Assembly (NCBI RefSeq): GCF_030062155.1
Contig: NZ_CP118269.1
Location: 124,001-188,000, forward strand
Length of the DNA stretch: 64,000 nt
Source: Pantoea sp. Lij88
Lineage (GTDB): Bacteria; Pseudomonadota; Gammaproteobacteria; Enterobacterales; Enterobacteriaceae
Reading direction: 5' to 3'
The notes under the pieces are model-generated. The model was not told the DNA's origin. It saw only the letters and a program-made list of their open reading frames with translations, and ran no database searches. The translations under genes were made by a program, and so were the position numbers. Positions within the stretch are counted from its first letter, which is position 1; each line of letters starts with the position of its first letter. This document shows positions 52,018 to 62,934 of this stretch, piece after piece.

Positions 52018-53178
52018 ATGACGCGTAAACCGGCAACCATCGCAGTGCGCAGCGGTTTGAATGATGACGAGCAATATGGCTGCGTTGTCCCGCCAATTCA
52101 TCTTTCAACAACCTATAACTTCCTGGATTTTAATGAGCCACGTGCGCATGACTATTCCCGTCGTGGTAACCCCACACGTGATGTCGTACAGCGTACCCTG
52201 GCCGAACTGGAAGGCGGAGCGGGCGCGGTATTAACCAATACCGGGATGTCGGCGATTCATCTGGTCACGACCGTGTTCCTGAAGCCTGGCGATCTGCTGG
52301 TTGCACCACACGACTGTTATGGCGGCAGCTATCGGCTGTTTGACAGCCTGAGCAAGCGCGGCGCGTATCGGGTGAAATTTGTCGATCAGGGCAATCCGGT
52401 AGCGCTGCAGGCGGCACTGGATGAAAACCCTAAACTGGTGCTGATTGAAAGCCCCAGCAATCCGCTGCTGCGCGTAGTGGATATCAGCGCGATTTGCGCC
52501 GCTGCCCGTGCGGCAGGCGCCATCAGCGTGGTGGACAACACCTTTATGAGTCCCGCGCTGCAGAACCCTCTGGCGCTGGGTGCCGATCTGGTGATCCACT
52601 CCTGCACCAAATACCTGAATGGCCACTCCGATGTGGTCGCGGGTGCCGTAATTGCCAAAGATCCGCAACTGGCGACCGACCTGGCCTGGTGGGCGAATAA
52701 CATTGGTGTGACTGGTGCCGCGTTTGACAGCTATCTGCTGCTGCGCGGGATTCGCACGCTGTCGCCGCGCATTGCAGCCGCACAACGCAACGCACTTGCG
52801 ATTGTTGAGTATCTGAAGCAGCAGAAGCTGGTGAAAAAGTTGTATCATCCCTCGCTGCCGGAAAACGCCGGACACGAACATGCCGTACGTCAGCAGCGCG
52901 GCTTTGGCGCCATGCTGAGTTTCGAGGTCGACGGTGATGAGGCGCTGCTGCGCCGCTTCCTGAAAGCGTTGCGGCTATTTACGCTGGCGGAATCGCTGGG
53001 CGGAGTAGAGAGTCTGATCTCCCATACCGCCACCATGACGCACGCGGGGATGTCGGCAGAAGCACGCGCGGCAGCGGGCATTTCCGATACGCTGCTACGT
53101 GTTTCTGTCGGTATTGAAGATCACGAAGATTTAATTGCCGATCTGGATAATGCATTCCGGGTCGCAGCCGAGGGTTAA
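52018..53178 (+). CDS. metB: Cystathionine gamma-synthase
   Basis: A PLP enzyme that joins O-succinylhomoserine and cysteine into cystathionine in methionine synthesis. It is 386 residues. The PLP lysine is in HSCTKYLNGHSDVVAG, and substrate-site sequences DYSRRGNPTRD and ESPSNPLLRVVDI are intact. Two bases separate it from metL, so they form the metBL operon under MetJ. Confidence 0.98.
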   Translation: MTRKPATIAVRSGLNDDEQYGCVVPPIHLSTTYNFLDFNEPRAHDYSRRGNPTRDVVQRTLAELEGGAGAVLTNTGMSAIHLVTTVFLKPGDLLVAPHDCYGGSYRLFDSLSKRGAYRVKFVDQGNPVALQAALDENPKLVLIESPSNPLLRVVDISAICAAARAAGAISVVDNTFMSPALQNPLALGADLVIHSCTKYLNGHSDVVAGAVIAKDPQLATDLAWWANNIGVTGAAFDSYLLLRGIRTLSPRIAAAQRNALAIVEYLKQQKLVKKLYHPSLPENAGHEHAVRQQRGFGAMLSFEVDGDEALLRRFLKALRLFTLAESLGGVESLISHTATMTHAGMSAEARAAAGISDTLLRVSVGIEDHEDLIADLDNAFRVAAEG

Positions 53179-53180
53179 GC

Positions 53181-55616
53181 ATGACGATTTCAGCAGGCGC
53201 GGGAACGCCGAACATCAGGCAGTTGCATAAGTTTGGCGGCAGCAGCCTGGCCGATGCGCGTTGCTATCAGCGCGTCGCCAGCATTATGGCGGACTACAGC
53301 CAGCCGGGCGATCTGATGGTGGTCTCTGCGGCAGGCTCAACCACTAACCAGCTGATTAGCTGGCTGAAGCTGAGCCAGAACGATCGCCTCTCTGCGCACC
53401 AGGTGCAACAGGCTTTACGGCGCTACCAGAGCGAGTTGATCAGTGCGCTGCTGCCTGCTGAGATCGCCGAACCTTTAATCACCGCGTTTATCCGCGATCT
53501 GGAAAAGCTCGCTGCCCTGCTGGATGCGCCGATCACCGATGCGGTGTATGCCGAAGTGGTCGGGCATGGTGAAGCCTGGTCTGCGCGGCTGATGTCAGCG
53601 GTACTGAGTCAGCGTGACCTGCAGGCCTGCTGGCTGGATGCGCGTGAGTTTCTGCGTGCAGAACGTGCCGCTCAGCCACAGGTGGATGAAGGTAAATCCT
53701 GGCCACTGCTGCAGACTTTGCTGGCGCAGCATCCGCATAAGCGCATCGTGGTAACCGGATTTATCAGCCGCAACGACGCCGGTGAAACCGTCCTGCTTGG
53801 CCGCAACGGCTCCGACTACTCCGCTACGCAGATTGGTGCGCTGGCGGGTGTCGGACGCGTGACCATCTGGAGCGATGTGGCGGGCGTTTACAGCGCCGAT
53901 CCCCGCAAAGTTTCTGATGCCTGTCTGCTGCCGCTGTTAAGACTGGATGAAGCCAGTGAGCTGGCGCGCCTGGCGGCCCCTGTGCTGCATACGCGTACGC
54001 TGCAGCCGGTGTCCGGCAGCGATATCGACCTGCAACTGCGCTGCAGTTATCAGCCAGAGCAGGGTTCAACCCGTATTGAACGCGTGCTGGCCTCCGGGAC
54101 GGGCGCGCGTATCGTGACCAGCCATGATGATGTTTGCCTGATTGAGATTCAGCTGCCAGAGCAGCATGACTTCGCCATCCTGCACAAAGAGATCGACCTG
54201 CTACTGAAGCGTGCGCAGCTGCGTCCGCTGGCGTTTGGTGTTCATCCTGACCGTCAGCTGCTGCAGCTCTGCTACACCTCCGAAGTGGTTAACAGCGCCT
54301 TTACGCTGCTACAGGATGCCGGTTTACCGGGCCATCTGCAGCTGCGCGACGGCCTGGCGCTGGTGGCGCTGGTGGGCGCTGGTGTCACCCGCAATCCGCT
54401 GCATACCCATCGCTTCTGGCAGCAGTTAAAAGATCAGCCGGTAGAGTTCATCTGGCAGTCAGAAGAGCACATCAGCGTGGTCGCGGTGCTGCGCGTCGGC
54501 CCGACTCAGCATCTGATTCAGGGACTGCATCAGTCGCTGTTCCGGGCAGAAAAACGCATCGGCCTGATGCTGTTTGGCAAAGGCAATATCGGCTCACGCT
54601 GGCTGGAGCTGTTTGCCCGCGATCAGGAAACACTGTCAGCGCGTACCGGTTTTGAATTTGTGCTGGCGGGCGTCGCGGACAGCCGCCGCAGCCTGCTGAG
54701 CTATGACGGGCTGGATGCCAGCCGGGCACTGGCCTTCTTTGATGATGAAGCCGTGGAACGTGATGAAGAGTCGCTGTTCCTGTGGATGCGTGCTCACCCC
54801 TTTGATGACCTGGTGGTGCTGGATGTCACCGCCAGCACACCGCTGGCGCAGCAGTATCTCGACTTCGCCAGCCACGGTTTTCACGTAATTAGCGCTAATA
54901 AGGTCGCGGGTGCGTCTGACAGCCAGACCTGGCGGCAGATTCGCGATGCCTTTACCAAAACCGGGCGTCACTGGCTCTATAACGCCACCGTGGGTGCAGG
55001 CCTGCCGATCAACTACACGGTGCGCGATCTGCGTGACAGCGGCGATACCATCCTGGCGATCAGTGGGATCTTCTCCGGAACGTTGTCCTGGCTGTTCCTG
55101 CAGTTTGATGGCACGGTGCCGTTTACCGAGCTGGTGGATCAGGCCTGGCAGCAGGGCTTAACCGAGCCCGATCCGCGTGCCGATCTCTCCGGTCAGGATG
55201 TCATGCGTAAGCTGGTGATCCTGGCGCGTGAGGCAGGCTACAACATCGAGCCGGATCAGGTGCGGGTTGAATCGCTGGTGCCGAACAACTGTCAGCAGGG
55301 CTCTGTGGACCACTTCTTTGAGAATGGCGAAGAGCTTAACGAGCAGATGCTGCAACGGCTGGAAGCCGCGCAGGAGATGGACCTGGTGCTGCGCTACGTT
55401 GCCCGTTTTGATGCCAACGGCAAGGCGCGCGTGGGTGTTGAAGCGGTGCGTCCGGAACATCCGCTGGCCTCGCTGCTGCCGTGCGACAACGTCTTTGCGA
55501 TTGAGAGTCGCTGGTACCGCGATAATCCGCTGGTGATCCGGGGACCGGGTGCAGGGCGGGATGTCACCGCAGGCGCTATCCAGTCAGATATTAATCGCCT
55601 CGCACAACTGCTGTAA
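53181..55616 (+). CDS. metL: Bifunctional aspartokinase II / homoserine dehydrogenase II
   Basis: Catalyses the first and third steps of the aspartate pathway towards methionine. It is 811 residues: an N-terminal aspartokinase (KFGGSSLAD, near residues 16-24), degenerate ACT-like middle (about 300-450) and a C-terminal homoserine dehydrogenase (LFGKGNIGSRWLELF, ISGIFSGTLSWLF). The match to E. coli MetL is high throughout, so it is MetL and not ThrA. A hairpin terminator follows. Confidence 0.98.
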   Translation: MTISAGAGTPNIRQLHKFGGSSLADARCYQRVASIMADYSQPGDLMVVSAAGSTTNQLISWLKLSQNDRLSAHQVQQALRRYQSELISALLPAEIAEPLITAFIRDLEKLAALLDAPITDAVYAEVVGHGEAWSARLMSAVLSQRDLQACWLDAREFLRAERAAQPQVDEGKSWPLLQTLLAQHPHKRIVVTGFISRNDAGETVLLGRNGSDYSATQIGALAGVGRVTIWSDVAGVYSADPRKVSDACLLPLLRLDEASELARLAAPVLHTRTLQPVSGSDIDLQLRCSYQPEQGSTRIERVLASGTGARIVTSHDDVCLIEIQLPEQHDFAILHKEIDLLLKRAQLRPLAFGVHPDRQLLQLCYTSEVVNSAFTLLQDAGLPGHLQLRDGLALVALVGAGVTRNPLHTHRFWQQLKDQPVEFIWQSEEHISVVAVLRVGPTQHLIQGLHQSLFRAEKRIGLMLFGKGNIGSRWLELFARDQETLSARTGFEFVLAGVADSRRSLLSYDGLDASRALAFFDDEAVERDEESLFLWMRAHPFDDLVVLDVTASTPLAQQYLDFASHGFHVISANKVAGASDSQTWRQIRDAFTKTGRHWLYNATVGAGLPINYTVRDLRDSGDTILAISGIFSGTLSWLFLQFDGTVPFTELVDQAWQQGLTEPDPRADLSGQDVMRKLVILAREAGYNIEPDQVRVESLVPNNCQQGSVDHFFENGEELNEQMLQRLEAAQEMDLVLRYVARFDANGKARVGVEAVRPEHPLASLLPCDNVFAIESRWYRDNPLVIRGPGAGRDVTAGAIQSDINRLAQLL

Positions 55617-55627
55617 CTTTTCCTCCT

Positions 55628-55649
55628 CAGGCGCTTCGGCGCCTGTTTT
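55628..55649 (+). terminator. metBL terminator
   Basis: Perfect seven-base stem CAGGCGC/GCGCCTG with a UUCG tetraloop, followed by TTTTC, 11 bases after the metL stop. Confidence 0.88.
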
Positions 55650-55754
55650 CAATGCCTTATCTCCCCCCTGTTGAATCTCCTTCATGTTGGTTGAAAATTG
55701 ATCACGGCTGCTGACCATTTTTACGTTGACGGCACGCTCTGATTACGTCATTTT

Positions 55755-55786
55755 GAACATCTGGACGTCTAAACGTGTAGATGTTC
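55755..55786. promoter_or_regulatory. Four tandem MetJ operators before metF
   Basis: Adjacent units GAACATCT, GGACGTCT, AAACGTGT and AGATGTTC, 32 bases in total and ending 32 bases before the metF ATG. The centre units match best. This places metF under the same SAM-dependent repression as metBL. Confidence 0.88.
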
Positions 55787-55809
55787 ACAGGCCGATTGTT
55801 AATCGATGA

Positions 55810-56718
<909 letters not shown>

Positions 56719-56738
56719 TTCCTGCGCGTCAGCCAATA

Positions 56739-56767
56739 AAAAAGTCGGGAGAGTCCCGACTTTTTTG
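56739..56767. terminator. Terminator between metF and ppc
   Basis: Stem GTCGGGA/TCCCGAC with a three-base loop, flanked by A and T runs, so it can act on both strands for these convergent genes. Confidence 0.92.
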
Positions 56768-56793
56768 TTTTTGCTGGTCAGCGTCCGATACGA

Positions 56794-59445
56794 TTAACCG
56801 GTATTGCGCATACCTGCCGCCACACCCGCAATCGTCACCATCAGCGCCTGTTCAACGCGGGCATCCGGCTCATCGCCACGCGCTTCCTGCGCACGTGAAC
56901 GATGCAGCAGTTCTGCCTGGAGTACGTTGAGCGGATCGGTATAGACGTTACGCAGCGCTATCGACTCGGCAATCCACGGCTGGTCAGCCATCAGGTGTGA
57001 GTCATTGGCGATGGTCAGTACCGCTTTGATATCCGCAGCAAGCTGGTCGCGCAGCTGTTTGCCCAGCGGCCAGAGTGATTTGTCGACCAGACGCTGATCG
57101 TAATATTCCGCCAGCCACAGGTCGGCTTTCGAGAAGACCATCTCCAGCATTCCCAGACGGGTAGAGAAGAATGGCCAGTCGCGACACATCGCTTCCAGCT
57201 GATCCTGATGACCCGCTGCCATCGCCTGCTGCAGGGCAGCACCGGCACCCAGCCAGGCTGGCAGCATCAGACGGTTCTGCGTCCAGGCGAAAATCCACGG
57301 AATCGCGCGCAGCGACTCTACACCGCCGGTAGGACGGCGTTTGGCCGGACGTGAGCCCAGCGGTAATTTACCCAGCTCCTGCTCCGGCGTCGCCGAGCGG
57401 AAGTAGGGCACAAAGTCCGCATTTTCACGCACATATCCGCGATACATCGCACAGGAGTCAGCAGAGAGCTGATCCATGATGTCGCGCCATTCACGTTTTG
57501 GCTCCGGCGGTGGCATCAGGTTCGCTTCCAGAATCGCGCCGGTGTAGAGCGACAGGCTGGCGATGGTCACGGCCGGTAAACCATATTTAAAGCGGATCAT
57601 CTCGCCCTGTTCGGTCACACGCAGACCGCCGCGCAGGCTGCCTGGCGGTTGTGACAGCAGTGCCGCATGGGCAGGTGCGCCGCCACGGCCAATACTGCCG
57701 CCGCGTCCGTGGAACAGCGTCAGTGAAATCCCGGCCTTCTCACAGGTTTTGATCAGCGCATCCTGCGCCTGATATTGCGCCCAGCTGGCGGCCATCACAC
57801 CGGCATCTTTCGCCGAGTCAGAATAGCCAATCATCACCATCTGTTTGCCCTGAATAAAGCCGCGATACCAGTCAATGCTCAGCAGCTGGCTCATCACGTC
57901 GTTCGCGTTGTTCAGGTCATCAAGCGTTTCAAACAGCGGGGCAACCGGCATGGCGTACCCGATACCGGCTTCTTTCAGCAACAGATGCACGGCCAGTACG
58001 TCAGACGGGGTTTTCGCCATTGAAATAACATAGGCGGCAATCGAACCCTGTGGGGCTTCCGCCGCGACGCGACAGGTCTCCAGTACTTCACGCGTCTCAT
58101 CGCTGGGTTCCCAGTTGCGAGGCAGCAGCGGACGTTTGGAGTTCAGTTCACGAATCAGGAAGGCCTGCTTGTCCGCCTCGGACCAGCTTTCATAATCGCC
58201 GAGACCCAGATAGCGGGTGACTTCAGCAATCGCCTCTTTGTGACGGGTGCTCTCCTGGCGCAGATCGATCCGCACCAGCGGCACGCCGAAGCATTTCACG
58301 CGGCGCAGCGTATCGAGCAACTGGCCGTTGGCGATAATGCCCATGCCGCACTGTTGCAGTGACTGATAGATAGCAAACAGCGGGTCCCACAGCTGATCGT
58401 TGGAAACCAGCAGATCGGCCGGACGCGGCAGCCGTTCGCCTTTCAGGCGGCGTTCCAGGAATGACTGAGTGGTCATCAGCTGGCTGCGCAGGCGTTTCAG
58501 GATCACACGGTAAGGTTCCAGCGCTTCCGGATCGCCGCTGAGCTCGCGGATCTCTTCACTGCATTCGGACATCGACAGCTCGGAGATCAGCACGCCGATA
58601 TCACGCAGGAACAGGTCAGTGGCTTTCCAGCGGCTCAGCTGCATCACATGGCGGGTAATCGACGCCGTGACGTTCGGGTTACCATCGCGGTCGCCACCCA
58701 TCCACGAGGTGAACTGTACCGGCACGAAATCGACCGGCAGCTTAAGGCCAAACGCCTCTTCAACCTGCTCGTTCAGCTCACGCAGGAAAGCCGGAACGCC
58801 TTCCCACAGGCTATTTTCTACGACGGCAAAGCCCCATTTGGCTTCGTCGATAGGGGTCGGACGATATTTGCGGATCTCGTCAGTGTGCCACGCCTGCGCC
58901 ACCAGCTGACGCAGACGGCGCATAATCTGGTTACGTTCGTAGTCTGAGACGTCGCTGTGATCGAGCTGCTTCAGGCAGCTGTTAACTTCAACCAGCTTGT
59001 GAATGAGCGTACGACGGGTGATTTCGGTCGGGTGCGCAGTCAGCACCAGCTCCAGTGACAGCGACTCAATGGCCGCAAGGATGTCGCTTTCGCTGATATT
59101 TTTCTGCTGCTTCAGGGTATCAAAAGTCTTTTTCAGCAGTTCAGGATGGTTCTCACCCTCGCCACTCTGCGAGATGGTCTGATACTGCTCAGCCACGTTG
59201 GTGAGGTTCAGAAACTGGCTGAAAGCGCGTGCAACCGGCAGAAGCTCTTCGTTGGAGAGGTTCTGCAGCGTATTGAGCAGTTCTTTACGATGAGTGTCAT
59301 TTCCTGCACGGGATGACTTGGAGAGCTTACGGATGGTTTCCACCTGGTCGAGGATGTTCTCTCCCAGTGCATCCTTAATCGTATCCCCGAGCAGTTTGCC
59401 GAGCATACTGACATTACTTCGCATTGCGGAATATTGTTCGTTCAT
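56794..59445 (-). CDS. ppc: Phosphoenolpyruvate carboxylase
   Basis: Carboxylates PEP to oxaloacetate, replenishing the TCA cycle. It is 883 residues, the E. coli length. The catalytic His is in [14 protein letters not shown] (about residue 138), the catalytic loop [14 protein letters not shown] and the C-terminal [18 protein letters not shown] are intact. Found next to argE as in E. coli, but with metF directly on its other side. Confidence 0.98.
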   Translation of the reverse strand: MNEQYSAMRSNVSMLGKLLGDTIKDALGENILDQVETIRKLSKSSRAGNDTHRKELLNTLQNLSNEELLPVARAFSQFLNLTNVAEQYQTISQSGEGENHPELLKKTFDTLKQQKNISESDILAAIESLSLELVLTAHPTEITRRTLIHKLVEVNSCLKQLDHSDVSDYERNQIMRRLRQLVAQAWHTDEIRKYRPTPIDEAKWGFAVVENSLWEGVPAFLRELNEQVEEAFGLKLPVDFVPVQFTSWMGGDRDGNPNVTASITRHVMQLSRWKATDLFLRDIGVLISELSMSECSEEIRELSGDPEALEPYRVILKRLRSQLMTTQSFLERRLKGERLPRPADLLVSNDQLWDPLFAIYQSLQQCGMGIIANGQLLDTLRRVKCFGVPLVRIDLRQESTRHKEAIAEVTRYLGLGDYESWSEADKQAFLIRELNSKRPLLPRNWEPSDETREVLETCRVAAEAPQGSIAAYVISMAKTPSDVLAVHLLLKEAGIGYAMPVAPLFETLDDLNNANDVMSQLLSIDWYRGFIQGKQMVMIGYSDSAKDAGVMAASWAQYQAQDALIKTCEKAGISLTLFHGRGGSIGRGGAPAHAALLSQPPGSLRGGLRVTEQGEMIRFKYGLPAVTIASLSLYTGAILEANLMPPPEPKREWRDIMDQLSADSCAMYRGYVRENADFVPYFRSATPEQELGKLPLGSRPAKRRPTGGVESLRAIPWIFAWTQNRLMLPAWLGAGAALQQAMAAGHQDQLEAMCRDWPFFSTRLGMLEMVFSKADLWLAEYYDQRLVDKSLWPLGKQLRDQLAADIKAVLTIANDSHLMADQPWIAESIALRNVYTDPLNVLQAELLHRSRAQEARGDEPDARVEQALMVTIAGVAAGMRNTG

Positions 59446-59798
59446 TGGACCCTGACACCCTTATCGTCTTGAAAAACTTCTACACCCGACCTTTCAGGCA
59501 GCAGAAAAATCAGCAACATTGTGTTCCCGATAATCTACAGGGAACCGGCTACGTTGCCGCCTGTCCGCATTCTGAAACGTTCTGGATAATCACCCGGTGG
59601 GCATAACATCGTCTTTTATCTAGCCACGTAATGTTGCGTTCGTCAAATGCGTTAAAGTGCGCTGAAGATGTGGCTAACTAACGGAAATTCGTAGAATTTA
59701 TCGGGAAGCAAGTGGGATAAGTTATTCTTATTATTAAATCCCGCAGAATGAGGGGGCATTTTGCTGTTAATACAGTGAAATGCCCCATTTGCTGTCAA
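59446..59798. other. Non-coding stretch between ppc and argE
   Basis: About 350 bases with no gene I can support; it includes the ppc promoter and leader (reading left) and the 3' side of argE. No repeat, IS or structured RNA was recognised. Confidence 0.5.
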
Positions 59799-60947
59799 TC
59801 AGTGACAAAAATGCTGCACAACCTGACTGATAAGCGCCCGTGTCGGCTTAATAAATGCTGTATCAATAAATTCATCCGGCTGGTGTGCCTGATTTATGGA
59901 ACCCGGACCCAGGACCAGCGTCGGGCAGAGCTGCTGAATAAACGGCGCTTCGGTGCAGTAATTCACCACCTCGGTCGGTGTACCCAGCAATTTCTCAACC
60001 ACACTCACCAGCTCATGGTTTGCCGGACACTCATAGCCCGGAATCGGAGGATGCAGTTCGGCTACCGTGACACGGCCCGGCCAGCGCACGCTGACCGGAG
60101 CCAGCGCCTCGTTCAGTAATCCATCCAGATCGCTTAGCGACAGGCCCGGCAACGGACGGATATCCATATGCAGTTCACAGCAGGCGCAGATGCGGTTAGC
60201 GGCGTCTCCGCCGTGAATGTGGCCGAAATTCATGGTCGGATAGGGGATGGCGAAACCGTCATGGTGATAACGTTCCTGCAGCGTCGTGCGCAGTTGCATC
60301 AGATGAGTGATCGACTCATGCATCAGTTCAATGGCGTTAACGCCGCGCGCCGGATCGCTGGAATGGCCCGATTTCCCTTCAATACGAATCACATTCGACA
60401 GATGGCCTTTGTGCGCGCGCACCGGTTTCAGCGAGGTCGGTTCACCGATGATGGCGCAGTCGGGGCGCAGTTGCGTCGATTCAGAGAAATATCTGGCGCC
60501 GGCCATCGTGGTCTCTTCATCGGCGGTGGCGAGGATGTAGAGCGGCTTGCTCAGCGTGCTGACATCCACATCGCGCAGCGTATCGAGAATAAAGGCAAAG
60601 AAGCCTTTCATGTCTGCCGTACCCAGACCATAGAGCTTGTTGTCGTGCTCAGTCAGGGTAAAGGGATCGCGCGTCCAGCGGCCATCATCAAAGGGAACGG
60701 TATCCGTATGACCGGCTAACAGCAGGCCGCCCGCACCGGTACCGGTGCGCGCCAGCATGTTAAATTTATTGCGCGTGCCGGGCACCGGCTGCACTTCAAC
60801 GCTGAAGCCCAGGTCGCGGAACCAGCCTGCCAGCAAATTGATTAAAGTTTCATTACTCTGATCCAGTGCGGCATCGGTTGCGCTGATCGACGGTGTGGCG
60901 ATTAACTGGCGGTACAGTTCAATAAAAGGCGGTAATTTTGTCTTCAC
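59799..60947 (-). CDS. argE: Acetylornithine deacetylase
   Basis: Zn-dependent M20 peptidase-family enzyme that removes acetyl from N-acetylornithine in arginine synthesis. About 382 residues. Metal ligands are in [13 protein letters not shown] and TADMKGF, and the catalytic Glu pair is in [11 protein letters not shown]. The GTG at 60947 ([15 protein letters not shown]) has AAGGA nine bases before it; the longer frame runs through the ARG boxes. Divergent from argC. Confidence 0.96.
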   Translation of the reverse strand: MKTKLPPFIELYRQLIATPSISATDAALDQSNETLINLLAGWFRDLGFSVEVQPVPGTRNKFNMLARTGTGAGGLLLAGHTDTVPFDDGRWTRDPFTLTEHDNKLYGLGTADMKGFFAFILDTLRDVDVSTLSKPLYILATADEETTMAGARYFSESTQLRPDCAIIGEPTSLKPVRAHKGHLSNVIRIEGKSGHSSDPARGVNAIELMHESITHLMQLRTTLQERYHHDGFAIPYPTMNFGHIHGGDAANRICACCELHMDIRPLPGLSLSDLDGLLNEALAPVSVRWPGRVTVAELHPPIPGYECPANHELVSVVEKLLGTPTEVVNYCTEAPFIQQLCPTLVLGPGSINQAHQPDEFIDTAFIKPTRALISQVVQHFCH

Positions 60948-60970
60948 TGTTGGCGGTCCTTGGGTTAGGA

Positions 60971-60984
60971 TGTATCCATATTCA
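60971..60984. promoter_or_regulatory. ARG box 1 (ArgR operator)
   Basis: TGTATCCATATTCA matches the core TGNATNNNNATNCA of ArgR operators. It lies in the argE-argC divergent region and would let ArgR-arginine repress both arms. Confidence 0.78.
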
Positions 60985-60995
60985 TGCAGTAATAG

Positions 60996-61009
60996 TGAAT
61001 AAAAATACA
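60996..61009. promoter_or_regulatory. ARG box 2 (ArgR operator)
   Basis: TGAATAAAAATACA matches the same core, with the AT-rich centre typical of strong boxes. Centre-to-centre distance to box 1 is 25 bases rather than the usual 21 of E. coli pairs. Confidence 0.8.
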
Positions 61010-61114
61010 TTGACGTCCTCTGCAAGGGAACTATAAATCACTGCAGATGACAGGGTGGGTAACGGGGCAAGGCCGCGACCCGGAACGTGCGACTGTAAAA
61101 AGGGTTACAGCCTG

Positions 61115-62119
61115 ATGTTGAATACGCTGATCGTTGGTGCCAGTGGTTATGCTGGCACAGAGCTTGCCACCTTCCTGAATCGCCATCCACATATCAACAT
61201 AACCGCTTTGGCGGTTTCGGCGCAAAGCCCTGATGCCGGCAAGCGCCTGTCCGATCTCCATCCGCAGCTGAAAGGCGTGGTGGATTTGCCGCTGCAGCCA
61301 CTGAGCAGCGCGGCCGAATGGGCAGATAAAGTGGATGTGGTGTTCCTGGCGACGGCCCACGAAGTCAGCCACGATCTGGCGCCGGAATTTCTCAAGGCCG
61401 GTTGTGTGGTGTTCGACCTGTCGGGCGCGTTCCGCGTGAATGACGCTGATTTTTATACCCGCTTCTATGGCTTCACCCATCAGCATGGCGAGTGGCTGGA
61501 TAAGGCCGTTTACGGCCTGGCAGAATATCAGCATGAAAAAATCCAGCAGGCACAGCTGGTGGCTGTTCCGGGTTGCTATCCGACGGCTGCGCAGCTGGCA
61601 CTGAAACCCCTGGTGGATGCCGGACTGTTAAACGACGCGCAGTGGCCGGTCATTAACGCCACCAGCGGCGTGAGCGGTGCCGGACGTAAAGCCAATGTCG
61701 GCACCAGCTTCTGCGAAGTAAGCCTGCAGCCTTACGGTCTGTTCAATCATCGTCACCATCCGGAAATCGTCGCCCACCTCGGTACGCCGGTGATCTTCAC
61801 GCCACACCTGGGAAGTTTCCCGCGCGGTATTCTGGCGACCATCACCTGCCGTCTGAAAGCGGGTGTCAGCCGCGAAGATATCGCCGCCGTTTTCCATCGC
61901 GCCTATGACAACAAGCCACTGGTGCGGCTCTATGAAAAGGGCGTACCGGCGCTGAAAGCCGTTGTCGGCCTGCCTTACTGTGATATCGGTTTTGAAGTAC
62001 AGGGCGAACATCTGATTGTCGTAGCCGCCGAAGATAATCTGCTGAAAGGCGCGGCATCGCAGGCGGTACAGTGCCTGAACATCCGGTTCGGCTTCCCTGA
62101 AACGCAGTCACTGATTTAA
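61115..62119 (+). CDS. argC: N-acetyl-gamma-glutamyl-phosphate reductase
   Basis: Reduces N-acetylglutamyl phosphate to the semialdehyde in arginine synthesis. It is 334 residues, as in E. coli. The NADP motif [12 protein letters not shown] and the active-site Cys in [12 protein letters not shown] are intact. The start at 61115 (MLNTLIVG) precedes the domain correctly; a longer frame upstream is not homologous. First gene of argCBG. Confidence 0.97.
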   Translation: MLNTLIVGASGYAGTELATFLNRHPHINITALAVSAQSPDAGKRLSDLHPQLKGVVDLPLQPLSSAAEWADKVDVVFLATAHEVSHDLAPEFLKAGCVVFDLSGAFRVNDADFYTRFYGFTHQHGEWLDKAVYGLAEYQHEKIQQAQLVAVPGCYPTAAQLALKPLVDAGLLNDAQWPVINATSGVSGAGRKANVGTSFCEVSLQPYGLFNHRHHPEIVAHLGTPVIFTPHLGSFPRGILATITCRLKAGVSREDIAAVFHRAYDNKPLVRLYEKGVPALKAVVGLPYCDIGFEVQGEHLIVVAAEDNLLKGAASQAVQCLNIRFGFPETQSLI

Positions 62120-62133
62120 CGGACAAATAAACC

Positions 62134-62910
62134 ATGACCAATCCATTGATTATTAAGCTGGGCGGAGTGCTGTTAGACAGCGAAGAAGCGCTGGCCCGCC
62201 TGTTTGAAGCGCTGCTGAAATATCGCAGCGCCCATCAGCGTCCGCTGATCATTGTCCACGGCGGTGGTTGCCTGGTTGATGAACTGATGAAAAAGCTGGC
62301 GCTGCCGGTGATGAAGAAAAATGGCCTGCGCGTAACCCCAGCCGATCAGATCGACATCATTACCGGTGCGCTGGCGGGAACCGCAAACAAAACGCTGCTG
62401 GCCTGGGCGAAGAAATCGGGCATCAACGCGGTCGGCCTCTGCCTGGGCGATGCGGGCATCGTCAATGTTGCCCCGTTTGATGAAGAACTCGGCCATGTTG
62501 GCCATGCAACGCCGGGCGATCCGGCACTGCTGAACACCCTGCTGGCGGCCGGTTACATGCCGGTGGTGAGCTCCATTGGTATTACTGACAGCGGCGACCT
62601 GATGAACGTCAATGCTGACCAGGCAGCGACCGCACTGGCCTCGACGCTGGGCGCTGATCTGGTTCTGTTGTCAGACGTCAGTGGTATTCTCGACGGCAAA
62701 GGTCAGCGCATCGAAGAGATGACCGCCGACAAAGCTGAACAGCTGATTACCCAGGGCATTATTACCGACGGCATGATTGTTAAAGTGCACGCTGCGCTTG
62801 ATGCGGCGCGTACGCTGGGCCGCCCGGTGGATATTGCCAGCTGGCGTCACGCTGAGCGGCTGCCTGACCTGTTTAACGGCGTGTCGATTGGCACCCGGAT
62901 TCTCGCTTAA
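62134..62910 (+). CDS. argB: Acetylglutamate kinase
   Basis: Phosphorylates N-acetylglutamate. It is 258 residues. Motifs of the amino acid kinase fold: [20 protein letters not shown], and [27 protein letters not shown]. As in E. coli it lacks the N-terminal helix of arginine-sensitive kinases, so feedback is at ArgA. Fourteen bases after argC. Confidence 0.98.
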   Translation: MTNPLIIKLGGVLLDSEEALARLFEALLKYRSAHQRPLIIVHGGGCLVDELMKKLALPVMKKNGLRVTPADQIDIITGALAGTANKTLLAWAKKSGINAVGLCLGDAGIVNVAPFDEELGHVGHATPGDPALLNTLLAAGYMPVVSSIGITDSGDLMNVNADQAATALASTLGADLVLLSDVSGILDGKGQRIEEMTADKAEQLITQGIITDGMIVKVHAALDAARTLGRPVDIASWRHAERLPDLFNGVSIGTRILA

Positions 62911-62934
62911 CGACTCTGATTCAAGGATTACGAA

